DNA from: Roseiterribacter gracilis | Lineage (GTDB): Bacteria > Pseudomonadota > Alphaproteobacteria > BOG-932 > Roseiterribacteraceae | NCBI GenBank assembly: GCA_018332375.1 | Contig: BOPV01000001.1 | Location: forward strand, 186,001 to 250,000 | Direction: 5' to 3' | DNA length: 64,000 bases | In this document: positions 19,219 to 27,052 of the stretch, piece after piece | Layout of the letters: every line of letters begins with the position of its first letter | Position numbering within the stretch: position 1 is the stretch's first letter | Made by a program: the position numbers and the translations under genes | Notes under the pieces: generated by a model | Seen by the model: only the letters and a program-made list of their open reading frames with translations | Told to the model about the DNA's origin: nothing | The model's database searches: none

Positions 19219-21450
19219 ATGCAGCTCGTGTCGAGCCGGCGTTTGCGCCGGCTGCTTTGCGCATCCGTGACTTTTGCCGCGCTGACGACCGCCTGGAGCG
19301 AGGCAAGCGCGCAGGTCAACAATTCCGACGAGATCATCGTCACCGCACGCCGCCGCGAAGAAACGCTGAAAGACGTGCCGGTGGCCGTCAGCGCTTTCAG
19401 CGCCGCGAAGCTGGACCAGCTTGGCGCGACCGACATCACTGCGCTGCAGCAGTCGACGCCCAACCTGACGATGCAGGTCGCACGCGGCACCAATTCGACC
19501 GTGATCGGTTTCATCCGCGGCGTCGGCCAGCAGGATCCGTTGTGGGGCTTCGAACCCGGCGTTGGCCTGTATGTCGACGACGTCTATATCGCCCGCCCGC
19601 AAGGCGCGGTGCTGGATATTTTCGACCTCGACCGGATCGAAGTGCTGCGCGGCCCGCAAGGCACGCTGTATGGCCGCAACACGATTGGCGGTGCAGTCAA
19701 ATACGTCACCAAAAAGATCGGGCCGGGCACCGAAGTCGAAGGCAAGTTCACGATCGGCAGCTATGGCGAGCACGATGAATTCGGTTCGTTCAAAACGCGC
19801 CAAGGCAATGTCGGACTCAGCATCGCGATCGCCAAGAACGATCACGACGGTTATGGCCGCAACCTGACGACCGGTGCGCAGCACTACAACAAAGACAACG
19901 CGGCCGGCCGCGTTGCGCTTGAGTTCACGCCCACCGACAAGATCTTCATTCGCGCCTCGGCCGACTGGATGCACGACATGTCGCGCCCGCGTCACGGCCA
20001 CCGCGAAGTGCAGGCGCTCGACATTCTGGGCAAGCCGATTGCGGGCGGTGAAGTTCTGTCCGACGTCTACGCGACGCGCGCCGGTTCGGGCGACGAGAAC
20101 AGCGTGATCACGCAGGGCGTGTCGTTGCTGGCCGAATATGCCGCGACCGACGCGTTGACCTTCAAGTCGATCACCGCCTATCGCAGCGGCCACACCGAAG
20201 GCACGATCGATTTCGACAATCTGCCCGCGGCAATTCTCGACGTGCCGGCGAAATACAACGATCACCAGTTCAGCCAGGAACTGCAGGCGGTCGTGAATCT
20301 CGGCAAGCTGACTGGCGTTGCCGGCTTTTACTACATGAACGGCACGGCGGCTGGCGCCTTTGACACGGTCGTGTCGCAGATCGCCACCACCACCGCGACG
20401 GCGGGTTTTGTCGATACGACCAGCTATGCCGGCTTCGCCAATTTCAGCTACGCGGTGACCGAACAGCTGTCGCTCGAACTGGGCGGCCGCTACACGCGCG
20501 ACGAAAAGACGGGCAGCGTCTATCGCCAGAACTTCACCGGCCTGCGCAGCCCCCTGTTCGGCAACAACGCGGCGATCCCGGGTCTGCTGCGGTCGAACTT
20601 CACCAACAGCAAAGACTTCTCGAAGTTCACGCCGCACGCCAGCGTCAGTTACAAGGTGACGCCGGACATCACGACCTACGCGTCGTTCAGCCGTGGATTC
20701 AAGTCGGGCGGCTTTGACATGCGTGCCGACGTCGTGCTGACGCCGAACTCGGTCAACGGCTACGCGCCGGAAACCGTCGACACCTACGAAGTCGGCGTGA
20801 AGGGCAACTTCCTCGATCGCCGTTTGACGGTGAACGCAGCTTTGTTCCACTCGTCGTACAAAGACCAGCAGGTGACGTTGCAGACGCCGGTCGGCGCGTC
20901 GATCGCCAGCCAGGTGATCAATGCGGGCAAGTCGACCATCGAAGGTGCCGAACTTGAAGCGGTTGCAGTGTTGGGACCGCAGCTGACCGCCAATCTTTCG
21001 GTCGGCTATGTCAACGCGTCCTTCGACCAGTATCTGGCGCTGGATCTGACGCGCACGCCGCCGGTGACGCGTGACTTCGCAGCCGAACGCAAGTTCCAGA
21101 ACACGCCGCGCTGGAACGGCAGCGCCGGTCTGACCTTCCGTCAGCCGGCCTGGAACGGCAGCAACTTCACGCTGTCGCCCACGGTCTCGTATCGCAGCAA
21201 GATGTACATGTTCGAAGTCCCGTCGGCGCTCGACCAGCCCAGCTACTGGCTGTTCAACACGACTGCAGCCTGGACCTCGGCCGATGAGCATATGCGCATC
21301 AGCATCAACGCGCAGAACATCACCGACGAACGCTACCGGGTCGGTGGCTATAACTTCCCGACCTCGGCCGGCGTCTTCTTCGGCAACTCGGTCACGGCGT
21401 ATTACGGCCCGCCGCAGACCGTCACCATGTCGCTGGCGTTGAAATTCTGA
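19219..21450 (+). CDS. TonB-dependent receptor
   Basis: A 743-residue outer-membrane receptor. A signal peptide (about residues 1-33) is followed by a TonB-box-like DEIIVTARRREETL, the plug domain with VLRGPQGTLYGRNTIGGAV, and a beta-barrel ending in a C-terminal phenylalanine (LALKF). It uses energy from TonB to import a ligand. This style of receptor, with VTARRRE and DVPVAVSAFS, is common in sphingomonads and caulobacters and often serves carbohydrates, aromatics or siderophores. The start at 19219 has the strong GGGAGGAA site just upstream. A terminator follows, then tetR. Confidence 0.93.
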   Translation: MQLVSSRRLRRLLCASVTFAALTTAWSEASAQVNNSDEIIVTARRREETLKDVPVAVSAFSAAKLDQLGATDITALQQSTPNLTMQVARGTNSTVIGFIRGVGQQDPLWGFEPGVGLYVDDVYIARPQGAVLDIFDLDRIEVLRGPQGTLYGRNTIGGAVKYVTKKIGPGTEVEGKFTIGSYGEHDEFGSFKTRQGNVGLSIAIAKNDHDGYGRNLTTGAQHYNKDNAAGRVALEFTPTDKIFIRASADWMHDMSRPRHGHREVQALDILGKPIAGGEVLSDVYATRAGSGDENSVITQGVSLLAEYAATDALTFKSITAYRSGHTEGTIDFDNLPAAILDVPAKYNDHQFSQELQAVVNLGKLTGVAGFYYMNGTAAGAFDTVVSQIATTTATAGFVDTTSYAGFANFSYAVTEQLSLELGGRYTRDEKTGSVYRQNFTGLRSPLFGNNAAIPGLLRSNFTNSKDFSKFTPHASVSYKVTPDITTYASFSRGFKSGGFDMRADVVLTPNSVNGYAPETVDTYEVGVKGNFLDRRLTVNAALFHSSYKDQQVTLQTPVGASIASQVINAGKSTIEGAELEAVAVLGPQLTANLSVGYVNASFDQYLALDLTRTPPVTRDFAAERKFQNTPRWNGSAGLTFRQPAWNGSNFTLSPTVSYRSKMYMFEVPSALDQPSYWLFNTTAAWTSADEHMRISINAQNITDERYRVGGYNFPTSAGVFFGNSVTAYYGPPQTVTMSLALKF

Positions 21451-21470
21451 TCGTCGGACGGCGGTCCCGC

Positions 21471-21506
21471 AGAACGAGTTGCCTCGGCAACTCGTTCTTC
21501 CTTTTT
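21471..21506 (+). terminator. Rho-independent terminator after TonB receptor gene
   Basis: AGAACGAGTTGCC (21471-21483) pairs perfectly with GGCAACTCGTTCT (21486-21498) across a two-base centre, and TCCTTTTT follows. It lies 21 bp after the receptor stop and separates it from tetR. Confidence 0.88.
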
Positions 21507-21511
21507 GCTGG

Positions 21512-21537
21512 CCCGTTTTTTCCTGCGGAAAAACGGG
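21512..21537. terminator. Second hairpin before tetR
   Basis: CCCGTTTTTTCC pairs with GGAAAAACGGG around TGC, with one bulged T. It follows the first terminator closely and may back it up, or act as a structured leader for the TetR gene. Confidence 0.5.
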
Positions 21538-21562
21538 CTGGACCGCCGTCGCCCTTTTTGAG

Positions 21563-22330
21563 ATGCCGTACCGCGTGACCACACGCAAAAAGACTGTCCG
21601 GGCCCCGGCCAAGGTCGCTGCCCGCGCGAAAAGTCCGTCCCCCAAAGCCAGCGCGCTGGCGTCCAAGCGCGCGGCGCAAAGCGAGCGGACCCGCACCCGC
21701 ATCCTCGACGTTGCCGAAGAGTTGTTGGGCCAGCACGGCTTCTACGGCACGACGATCCGCGAAGTTGCACGCCAAGCCGAAGTCGACACCGCGCTGCTGC
21801 ATTACTATTTCGACAGCAAGCAAGGTCTGTTCGACGCGGTGTTCGAACGTCGCGCCACCATCATCAATAGCGAACGTCTCGACGCGCTCGACGCCTATGA
21901 AAAGCGTGTCGGCAAAAACGTCGAGGTCGAAGGCGCGATCGAAGCGTTCCTGAATCCGATCCTCGATTGGATCGCCAAGGGCGGGCAGGGATGGCGCAAC
22001 TATTTCGCCATCGTCGCGCAGGTGAACGCGACGCCGGTTTGGGGTACGGCGGTGATGGTGAGGTATTTCGATCCTGTCATTCAGCGCTTGATCGCGCTGG
22101 TGCAGAAGGCGTTGCCCGACGCTGAACCGGTCGATCTCTATTGGGCCTATCACAATCTGTCGGGCGCGCTGACGCTGACGCTCGGCACCACCGGCCGTAT
22201 CGATCGCCTGTCGAACGGCCTGTGCAGATCCGATGACGTCGAAGCGTTGCGTGCGCGCATGATCGCCTATGCTGCCGCCGGCTTTCACGCTGTGTGTGAG
22301 CCACAACCAAAGAAGCCGAAAAAAAAATGA
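21563..22330 (+). CDS. TetR-family transcriptional regulator
   Basis: A 255-residue regulator. After a long basic, lysine/alanine-rich tail (about residues 1-40), the TetR helix-turn-helix is clear: RILDVAEELLGQHGFYGTTI, then REVARQAEVDTALLHYYFDS. The C-terminal ligand domain has the AYHNLSGALTLTL segment common in AcrR-like members. The ATG at 21563 was chosen over a frame opening inside the terminator. Its stop overlaps the MFS start (ATGA), so regulator and exporter or importer are one unit, and the palindrome at 19120 is the obvious target. Confidence 0.9.
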   Translation: MPYRVTTRKKTVRAPAKVAARAKSPSPKASALASKRAAQSERTRTRILDVAEELLGQHGFYGTTIREVARQAEVDTALLHYYFDSKQGLFDAVFERRATIINSERLDALDAYEKRVGKNVEVEGAIEAFLNPILDWIAKGGQGWRNYFAIVAQVNATPVWGTAVMVRYFDPVIQRLIALVQKALPDAEPVDLYWAYHNLSGALTLTLGTTGRIDRLSNGLCRSDDVEALRARMIAYAAAGFHAVCEPQPKKPKKK

Positions 22331-23610
22331 GCAGCACGATGTTGGAAGCGACGAAAGAGCCATCGCGCCTGTATCGCGGCTGGGTGCTTTTTGCGCTGTT
22401 CATCGTCTACATGTTCAACTTCATCGACCGCCAGATCATGGGGATCTTGGCAGCGCCGATCATCAAAGAACTGCAGCTAACCGATTCGGAATTCGGCTGG
22501 CTGATCGGAACTGCGTTCGGCTTGTTCTACGCGTCTCTCGCCGTGCCGATTGCCTGGTTCGCCGATCGCTACAGCCGTGTATGGATCATTACCTTGTCGT
22601 TCGGCGTGTGGAGTCTTTTCACCGCCGGGTGCGGCATCGCCGGCAACTACTGGCAGATCTTCGCGGCGCGTCTCGGCGTTGGCGTTGGCGAGGCGGGTGG
22701 CGCAGCGCCTGCCTATTCGCTGTTGTCGGATTATTTCCCGCCGCGGCAACGCGCACGCGCGCTGGCGCTGTATTCCTGCGCGATCCCGATCGGCAGCGCG
22801 TTCGGCGTGTTGTTCGGGGGACTCATCGCCGCCGCAATCAACTGGCGTATCGCGTTCGTTGTGATCGGCATGAGCGGCGTGATCCTGGCGCCGATCTTTC
22901 GTCTCGTGGTGCGTGATCCGGTCCGCAGTGCCTACGAGGTGATCAAAGCCCCTGCGGCGCCGTTCATGGACGTGCTCCGTACCGTGGGCCGCAAGCCGTC
23001 CTTCTTCTTTCTATCGTTCGCCGCATCCAGCGGGTCGTTGCTGGGTTACGGCCTGATCGGTTGGTTGCCGACCTTCTTCCAGCGAAGTCACGGCATGACG
23101 TTGCGCGAAGCCGCGATCTTCTATTCCAGCATCCTTTTGTTGGGCGGCATCGGCGGCATTTGGCTTGGCGGCTGGTTGGGCGATCGCCTCGGCGCGGCAC
23201 GAAAGAGCGCCTACGCGCTGATCCCAGCCGCCGCGGCGTTTCTCTCGGCGCCGCTTTTCTTTGTCGCCATCGCGTCGACATCGCAGGTGACATCGTTCCT
23301 GCTGTTCCTGGTGCCGCAGGCGTTGAGCCTGGTCTGGCTCGGTCCGGTCATTGCAGCGGTGCAGCATCTTGTACCAGCTACGATGCGCAGCACCGCGTCG
23401 GCGATCTTTCTGCTGATCAACAACATGATCGGGCTTTGCGTCGGTCCGTTTTTCTTCGGCCGGGTGTCCGACCTCCTGAAGCCGTCCTACGGTGCGGAAT
23501 CGCTGCGCTACGCGTTCCTGATCGGACTTGGTTTTTACGTGCTGAGTTCGCTGTTGTTCTGGCTTGCCTCACGCAGGCTCGATCGCGACTGGTACCGTCC
23601 GGCAGGCTGA
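22327..23610 (+). CDS. Spinster-type MFS transporter
   Basis: A 427-residue MFS protein of the spinster-like group, recognised from FNFIDRQIMGILAAPI in helix 1, WFADRYSRVW in loop 2-3 and RLGVGVGEAGGAAPAYSLLSDYFP in helices 4-5. About twelve membrane helices are present. Such transporters are frequent beside TonB receptors in alphaproteobacterial catabolic loci and probably carry an organic acid or lipid-like substrate over the inner membrane. It overlaps tetR by four bases. A paralogous transporter is encoded at 59825. Confidence 0.88.
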   Translation: MSSTMLEATKEPSRLYRGWVLFALFIVYMFNFIDRQIMGILAAPIIKELQLTDSEFGWLIGTAFGLFYASLAVPIAWFADRYSRVWIITLSFGVWSLFTAGCGIAGNYWQIFAARLGVGVGEAGGAAPAYSLLSDYFPPRQRARALALYSCAIPIGSAFGVLFGGLIAAAINWRIAFVVIGMSGVILAPIFRLVVRDPVRSAYEVIKAPAAPFMDVLRTVGRKPSFFFLSFAASSGSLLGYGLIGWLPTFFQRSHGMTLREAAIFYSSILLLGGIGGIWLGGWLGDRLGAARKSAYALIPAAAAFLSAPLFFVAIASTSQVTSFLLFLVPQALSLVWLGPVIAAVQHLVPATMRSTASAIFLLINNMIGLCVGPFFFGRVSDLLKPSYGAESLRYAFLIGLGFYVLSSLLFWLASRRLDRDWYRPAG

Positions 23611-23743
23611 TCCCCGCCGATTTTGCGCCCCTATGGGCGGGGTGTGACGTTGCGCCAGGGGCGGGTTCAGGGTCCGTTCACCCTTTTGTCAATATCTGGA
23701 GAGGAATGTCTGCAGCTCCAACGGGCTCGCATAGAGGAATCTG

Positions 23744-24991
23744 ATGTCCCACTCACACGACGCTTCGGTTGCGGCCGACAGCCCGGTCCATGTTCGCATC
23801 GGCGTCGCCAATCTGACGCGCCAGGCAATGATGGGCGTGGACATTACCGGCATCGCGAACGGCCTGATCGAAGAAGCGACGCGCAATCCGGACAATGCAG
23901 GCGCGCTGATGGATCTTGCGATCGTGGCGCAGCTCGGCGGCAACCAAGAGGCCGGGCTGAAGATTCAGAACGACGCGCTGGAGATCGGGCGTCTGTTCCG
24001 CATTCCGTCCCAGGTCGCATCCCCACGTCTGCGCGTGCTTGCCATTGCCGCGGCGTCCGATATCGGCGGCAACACGCCGATCGACTTCCTGCTCCATGGC
24101 AGCGATATCGAACTCTACATGCTGTATGTGGTGCCGGGCTTACCGCTGCCGCAGCCGATTCCGCCGCACGACGTTGCGGTCGTGGTTGCGTCGCCCGACA
24201 AGGCGACCGCGGCGTTGGAAGAAATCGAACGTATGGTGCAGCAGTGGCCATGCAAAGTGCTGAATCCGCCGCAGAACATCGCGCGGCAGGATCGCGATCG
24301 TCTGTTCCACGTGCTGCAAGGAATCGACGGTTTGCGGATTCCGTCGACCGCGCGCGTGACGCGTCAGCAGCTGATCGACTTCGCGGCGACCGGAGCCAAT
24401 CTCGGCGCGCTGCTGCCCGACGGCGCTTTCCCCCTGATCGTTCGGCCGACCGAATCCCACGCCGGCCGCGGTCTTCACAAGCTGGACCAGCCGTCCGACC
24501 TGGTTGCCTATCTCGAAGGCCGCGACGAACAACATTTCTTTCTGTCGAGCTATCTCCATTACGCAAGCGCAGACGGCATGTTCCGCAAGTACCGCATCGT
24601 GCTGATCGATGGGCGGCCGTTTGCGTGTCACATGGCGATCTCCGATCAGTGGAAGATCTGGTATCTCAACGCCGAGATGGCCGAATCCGCGGACAAACGC
24701 GCCGAAGAGGCGGTGTGGATGGATTCGTTCGATGACGGCTTTGCCAAGCGTCACGAACACGCGCTGGCGCAATTGGCGTCGAAGCTCGGCCTCGAATATG
24801 TCGCGATCGATTGTGCCGAGCTTCCCGATGGGCGGTTGCTGGTGTTCGAAACCGACAATTGCTCGATCGTGCACGACATGGATTCGCCGGAGATCTTTCC
24901 CTACAAGGTCCCGGCGATGCGGAAATTGTTCGACGCCTTCGTGGCGATGATCGGAACATACAGCGCGCGCGTTGCCACTCGTGCAGCCTGA
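23744..24991 (+). CDS. ATP-grasp family ligase-like protein with TPR-like N-terminus
   Basis: A 415-residue protein. Residues about 45-85 (NPDNAGALMDLAIVAQLGGN...ALEIGRLFRIP) resemble a single TPR-like helical hairpin. A pre-ATP-grasp alpha/beta region follows (LRVLAIAA to about residue 200). The ATP-grasp core shows FPLIVRPTESHAGRGLHKL as the ATP-binding strand and loop, KYRIVLIDGRPFACHMAI in the middle, and the acidic metal-binding end LPDGRLLVFETDN. This points to an acyl-phosphate ligase joining a carboxylate to an amine, as in RimK or peptide ligases; the substrate is unknown. The ribosome-binding site AGAGGAA is strong. The stop overlaps the decarboxylase gene, so the two probably act together. 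Confidence 0.75.
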   Translation: MSHSHDASVAADSPVHVRIGVANLTRQAMMGVDITGIANGLIEEATRNPDNAGALMDLAIVAQLGGNQEAGLKIQNDALEIGRLFRIPSQVASPRLRVLAIAAASDIGGNTPIDFLLHGSDIELYMLYVVPGLPLPQPIPPHDVAVVVASPDKATAALEEIERMVQQWPCKVLNPPQNIARQDRDRLFHVLQGIDGLRIPSTARVTRQQLIDFAATGANLGALLPDGAFPLIVRPTESHAGRGLHKLDQPSDLVAYLEGRDEQHFFLSSYLHYASADGMFRKYRIVLIDGRPFACHMAISDQWKIWYLNAEMAESADKRAEEAVWMDSFDDGFAKRHEHALAQLASKLGLEYVAIDCAELPDGRLLVFETDNCSIVHDMDSPEIFPYKVPAMRKLFDAFVAMIGTYSARVATRAA

Positions 24992-26486
24992 CAAGAAACC
25001 GCGCCTCGACGCGCGCGCGTCGAGCGCGGATCTCGGCGCCGACGGTACGCTCGATCCGGCCGACTGGTCGGTGCTGCGCGCGCAAGGGCACCGCATGCTC
25101 GACGACATGTTCGACCATCTGGCGTCGTTGCGCGCGCAGCCGACATGGCAGCCGCCGCCCTCCGACGTTCGGGCGCGATTTCATGCGCCGTTGCCGCTTG
25201 CGCCGCAATCTCTCGATCAGGTTCACGACGAGTTTCGTCGTTTCATTCTTCCCTACGGATCCGGGAATTTGCATCCCGGCTTCATGGGATGGGTGCAGGG
25301 CGGCGGCACGCCGGTCGGCATGCTGGCCGACATGCTCGCGGCTGGATTGAACGCCAATCTCGGCGGTCGCGATCACATGCCGCTCGTCGTCGAGCAGCAG
25401 ATCGGCGAGTGGGTCCGGCAGATTTTTGACTTTCCGGAGGACGCGAGCGGTCTGTTCGTCACCGGCACGTCGATGGCCAACCTGATCGCGGTTCTGGTTG
25501 CGCGGACTGCAATTCTGGGCGCCGGCGTGCGCGCGTCCGGAATCGGTGCGCGCGGCGCCGGCTTGCGCGCCTACAGCTCGTCGGCCGTACACGGCTGTGT
25601 CGCACAGGCGATGGATCTAGCTGGCTTCGGATCGTCTTCGTTGCGGCGGATTGCGACCGATCGGTCGCAGCGCATCGACGTCGAAGCGTTGCGCGCAGCA
25701 ATCGCCGCCGACCGGCGCGAAGGGCTGGAGCCGTTTCTGGTGGTTGGCTCGGCAGGCACGGTCGACGTCGGTGCGATCGACGATCTGCAAGCATTGGCTG
25801 CAATGTGCCGCGAGCAGGGGCTGTGGTTTCACGTCGACGGCGCGTATGGCGCGTTGGCGATGTTGTCGTCCGAACTTGCGCCGCGTCTTGCCGGCCTCAG
25901 CGAAGCGGACTCGATCGGATTCGACTTCCACAAATGGGCCCAGGTTCCGTACGACGCCGGCTATATTCTGGTGCGCGACGGCGATCGTCATCGAGCCGCG
26001 TTCGCAGCACCGGCAGCGTATCTGCGCCGCGAGACACGCGGGCTCGCGGGCGGTTCGTTTTGGCCCTGTGACTATGGACCGGATCTGTCGCGCGGCTTTC
26101 GTGCGCTGAAGACGTGGTTCACCTTGAAGGCCTACGGCACCGAACAGCTTGGTGCCGTGATGGCACGAAACTGCGCGCTGGCGCGATATCTCGAGGCGCG
26201 CATCAACGCGCTGCCCGAACTTGAGCTGCTGGCTCCGGCGCAACTCAACATCGTCTGTTTTCGCTACCGCGCGGAGTCGGCGGACGAGGTCAATGCAGAG
26301 ATCGTCGCCGACCTCCAGGAATCCGGCATTGCGGCACCGTCCTCGACGATGATCGACGGAAGGTTTGCGATCCGCGCGGCGCTGTTCAACCACCGGACGC
26401 AGCAAAGCGACGTCGACAATATGATCGATGCGGTGCTCCGGTTTGGCGCGGAACGCGTAGGCAAACACCGGCTTTTGGCCGGTTGA
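24981..26486 (+). CDS. PLP-dependent group II decarboxylase (aromatic-L-amino-acid decarboxylase-like)
   Basis: A protein of about 501 residues. The lysine that binds PLP is in DSIGFDFHKWAQVPYDAGY, with the preceding HVDGAYGALAML aspartate contacting the cofactor and FVTGTSMANLIAV lining the phosphate. The proline-rich LHPGFMGWVQGGGTPVG near the N-terminus is typical of aromatic amino-acid and related decarboxylases. It converts an amino acid to its amine, cytoplasmically. The start is uncertain: GTG at 24981 or TTG at 24972. Both overlap the stop of the ATP-grasp gene, which indicates translational coupling. The pair suggests an amine made here is ligated to an acid by the ATP-grasp enzyme. 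Confidence 0.85.
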   Translation: MQPDKKPRLDARASSADLGADGTLDPADWSVLRAQGHRMLDDMFDHLASLRAQPTWQPPPSDVRARFHAPLPLAPQSLDQVHDEFRRFILPYGSGNLHPGFMGWVQGGGTPVGMLADMLAAGLNANLGGRDHMPLVVEQQIGEWVRQIFDFPEDASGLFVTGTSMANLIAVLVARTAILGAGVRASGIGARGAGLRAYSSSAVHGCVAQAMDLAGFGSSSLRRIATDRSQRIDVEALRAAIAADRREGLEPFLVVGSAGTVDVGAIDDLQALAAMCREQGLWFHVDGAYGALAMLSSELAPRLAGLSEADSIGFDFHKWAQVPYDAGYILVRDGDRHRAAFAAPAAYLRRETRGLAGGSFWPCDYGPDLSRGFRALKTWFTLKAYGTEQLGAVMARNCALARYLEARINALPELELLAPAQLNIVCFRYRAESADEVNAEIVADLQESGIAAPSSTMIDGRFAIRAALFNHRTQQSDVDNMIDAVLRFGAERVGKHRLLAG

Positions 26487-26632
26487 GGTAGCGCCCGCCG
26501 TCCGAAACGCTTGACCGGCCTGCGTGCCCATGGCACCCGCATAGAAATGGAAACCACCGCGACCCTGAACGAGCGAATTACCGGCCGGAATTAAGCTTCC
26601 GCCCGTCGTCTCGTCACGTTCCGAGTTTCCCT

Positions 26633-26722
26633 ATGTCCTCGTTTTCCGTGTTTCTTGTCGGTGGCCCGCGCGCGTCTTCGCCCGTCCTGGCCATTGCGCG
26701 AATTCGCTACCCGGCCCGCTGA
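26633..26722 (+). CDS. Possible leader peptide before the ACT-domain gene
   Basis: A 29-codon frame, ATG at 26633 and TGA at 26720, encodes a hydrophobic peptide beginning MSSFSVFLVGG and ending RIRYPAR, rich in V, L, I and F. Its stop codon lies inside a strong hairpin (26709-26735) upstream of the ACT-domain gene. That arrangement resembles translation-controlled attenuation, but there is no run of one diagnostic amino acid, and no clear ribosome-binding site. It remains a candidate only. Confidence 0.35.
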   Translation: MSSFSVFLVGGPRASSPVLAIARIRYPAR

Positions 26723-26735
26723 CGCGGGACCGGGT
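26709..26735 (+). terminator. Strong hairpin, possible attenuator
   Basis: ACCCGGCCCGC (26709-26719) pairs with GCGGG-A-CCGGGT (26724-26735) with one bulged A; the loop TGAC contains the stop codon of the leader frame. CCGTATTTCTTCC follows, only weakly T-rich. A terminator or an attenuator stem is possible. It could also simply end the decarboxylase transcript. Confidence 0.5.
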
Positions 26736-26773
26736 CCGTATTTCTTCCGCGCAATTCGACATTCGAGGATGTC

Positions 26774-27052
26774 ATGTCCGCCCTATCTCTGGCGGTCGTC
26801 GATGCAGCAACGCTGTCGGCGCCGCTCTACACGTTCAACGTCATGGCCGAGGCCAATCCGGGCATGCTGCCGCGCCTGGTCCATGAATACGCCAAGCGCG
26901 ACCTGGTCCCGGTCAGCTTCCACGCTCGCTTCGTTGCGGTCGATCGGCTGGAAGTCGAGATCGTGCTGCAGGGCGGCGACGATGATCTCGCCGCCCTGAT
27001 CGCGAACAAGCTGCGCGTGATCCCGTTCGTGCTCGAGGTCACGCGCCGCTGA
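26774..27052 (+). CDS. Small ACT-domain protein
   Basis: A 92-residue protein made of one ACT domain: YTFNVMAEANPGMLPRLVHE, the second strand pair FHARFVAVDRLEVEIVLQGG, and the closing helix-strand IANKLRVIPFVLEV. This matches the regulatory small subunits of acetohydroxyacid synthase and other amino-acid sensing domains. No catalytic partner is adjacent in the window, so it either regulates the upstream decarboxylase/ligase pair or works in trans. CGAGGA provides a good ribosome-binding site. Its stop abuts the stop of the aminoacylase gene on the other strand with no gap. Confidence 0.75.
   Translation: MSALSLAVVDAATLSAPLYTFNVMAEANPGMLPRLVHEYAKRDLVPVSFHARFVAVDRLEVEIVLQGGDDDLAALIANKLRVIPFVLEVTRR

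Noticed and set aside
19066..21702. Very long antisense open frames opposite the TonB receptor genes (also near 27065-29839, 30022-31704 and 49801-52053).
   Set aside because: Their translations are arginine-rich and low in membrane or domain features, while the opposite strand encodes clear families; they are codon-bias shadows.
23612..23685. Terminator hairpins after the MFS gene (CGCCC/GGGCG near 23625 and GGGT/ACCC near 23669).
   Set aside because: Stems are short or loops long and the following T-run is weak, so I do not call a terminator.
26547..26594. A 15-residue peptide frame beginning METTATLNER upstream of the leader candidate.
   Set aside because: No ribosome-binding site and no associated hairpin, so chance is the simplest explanation.
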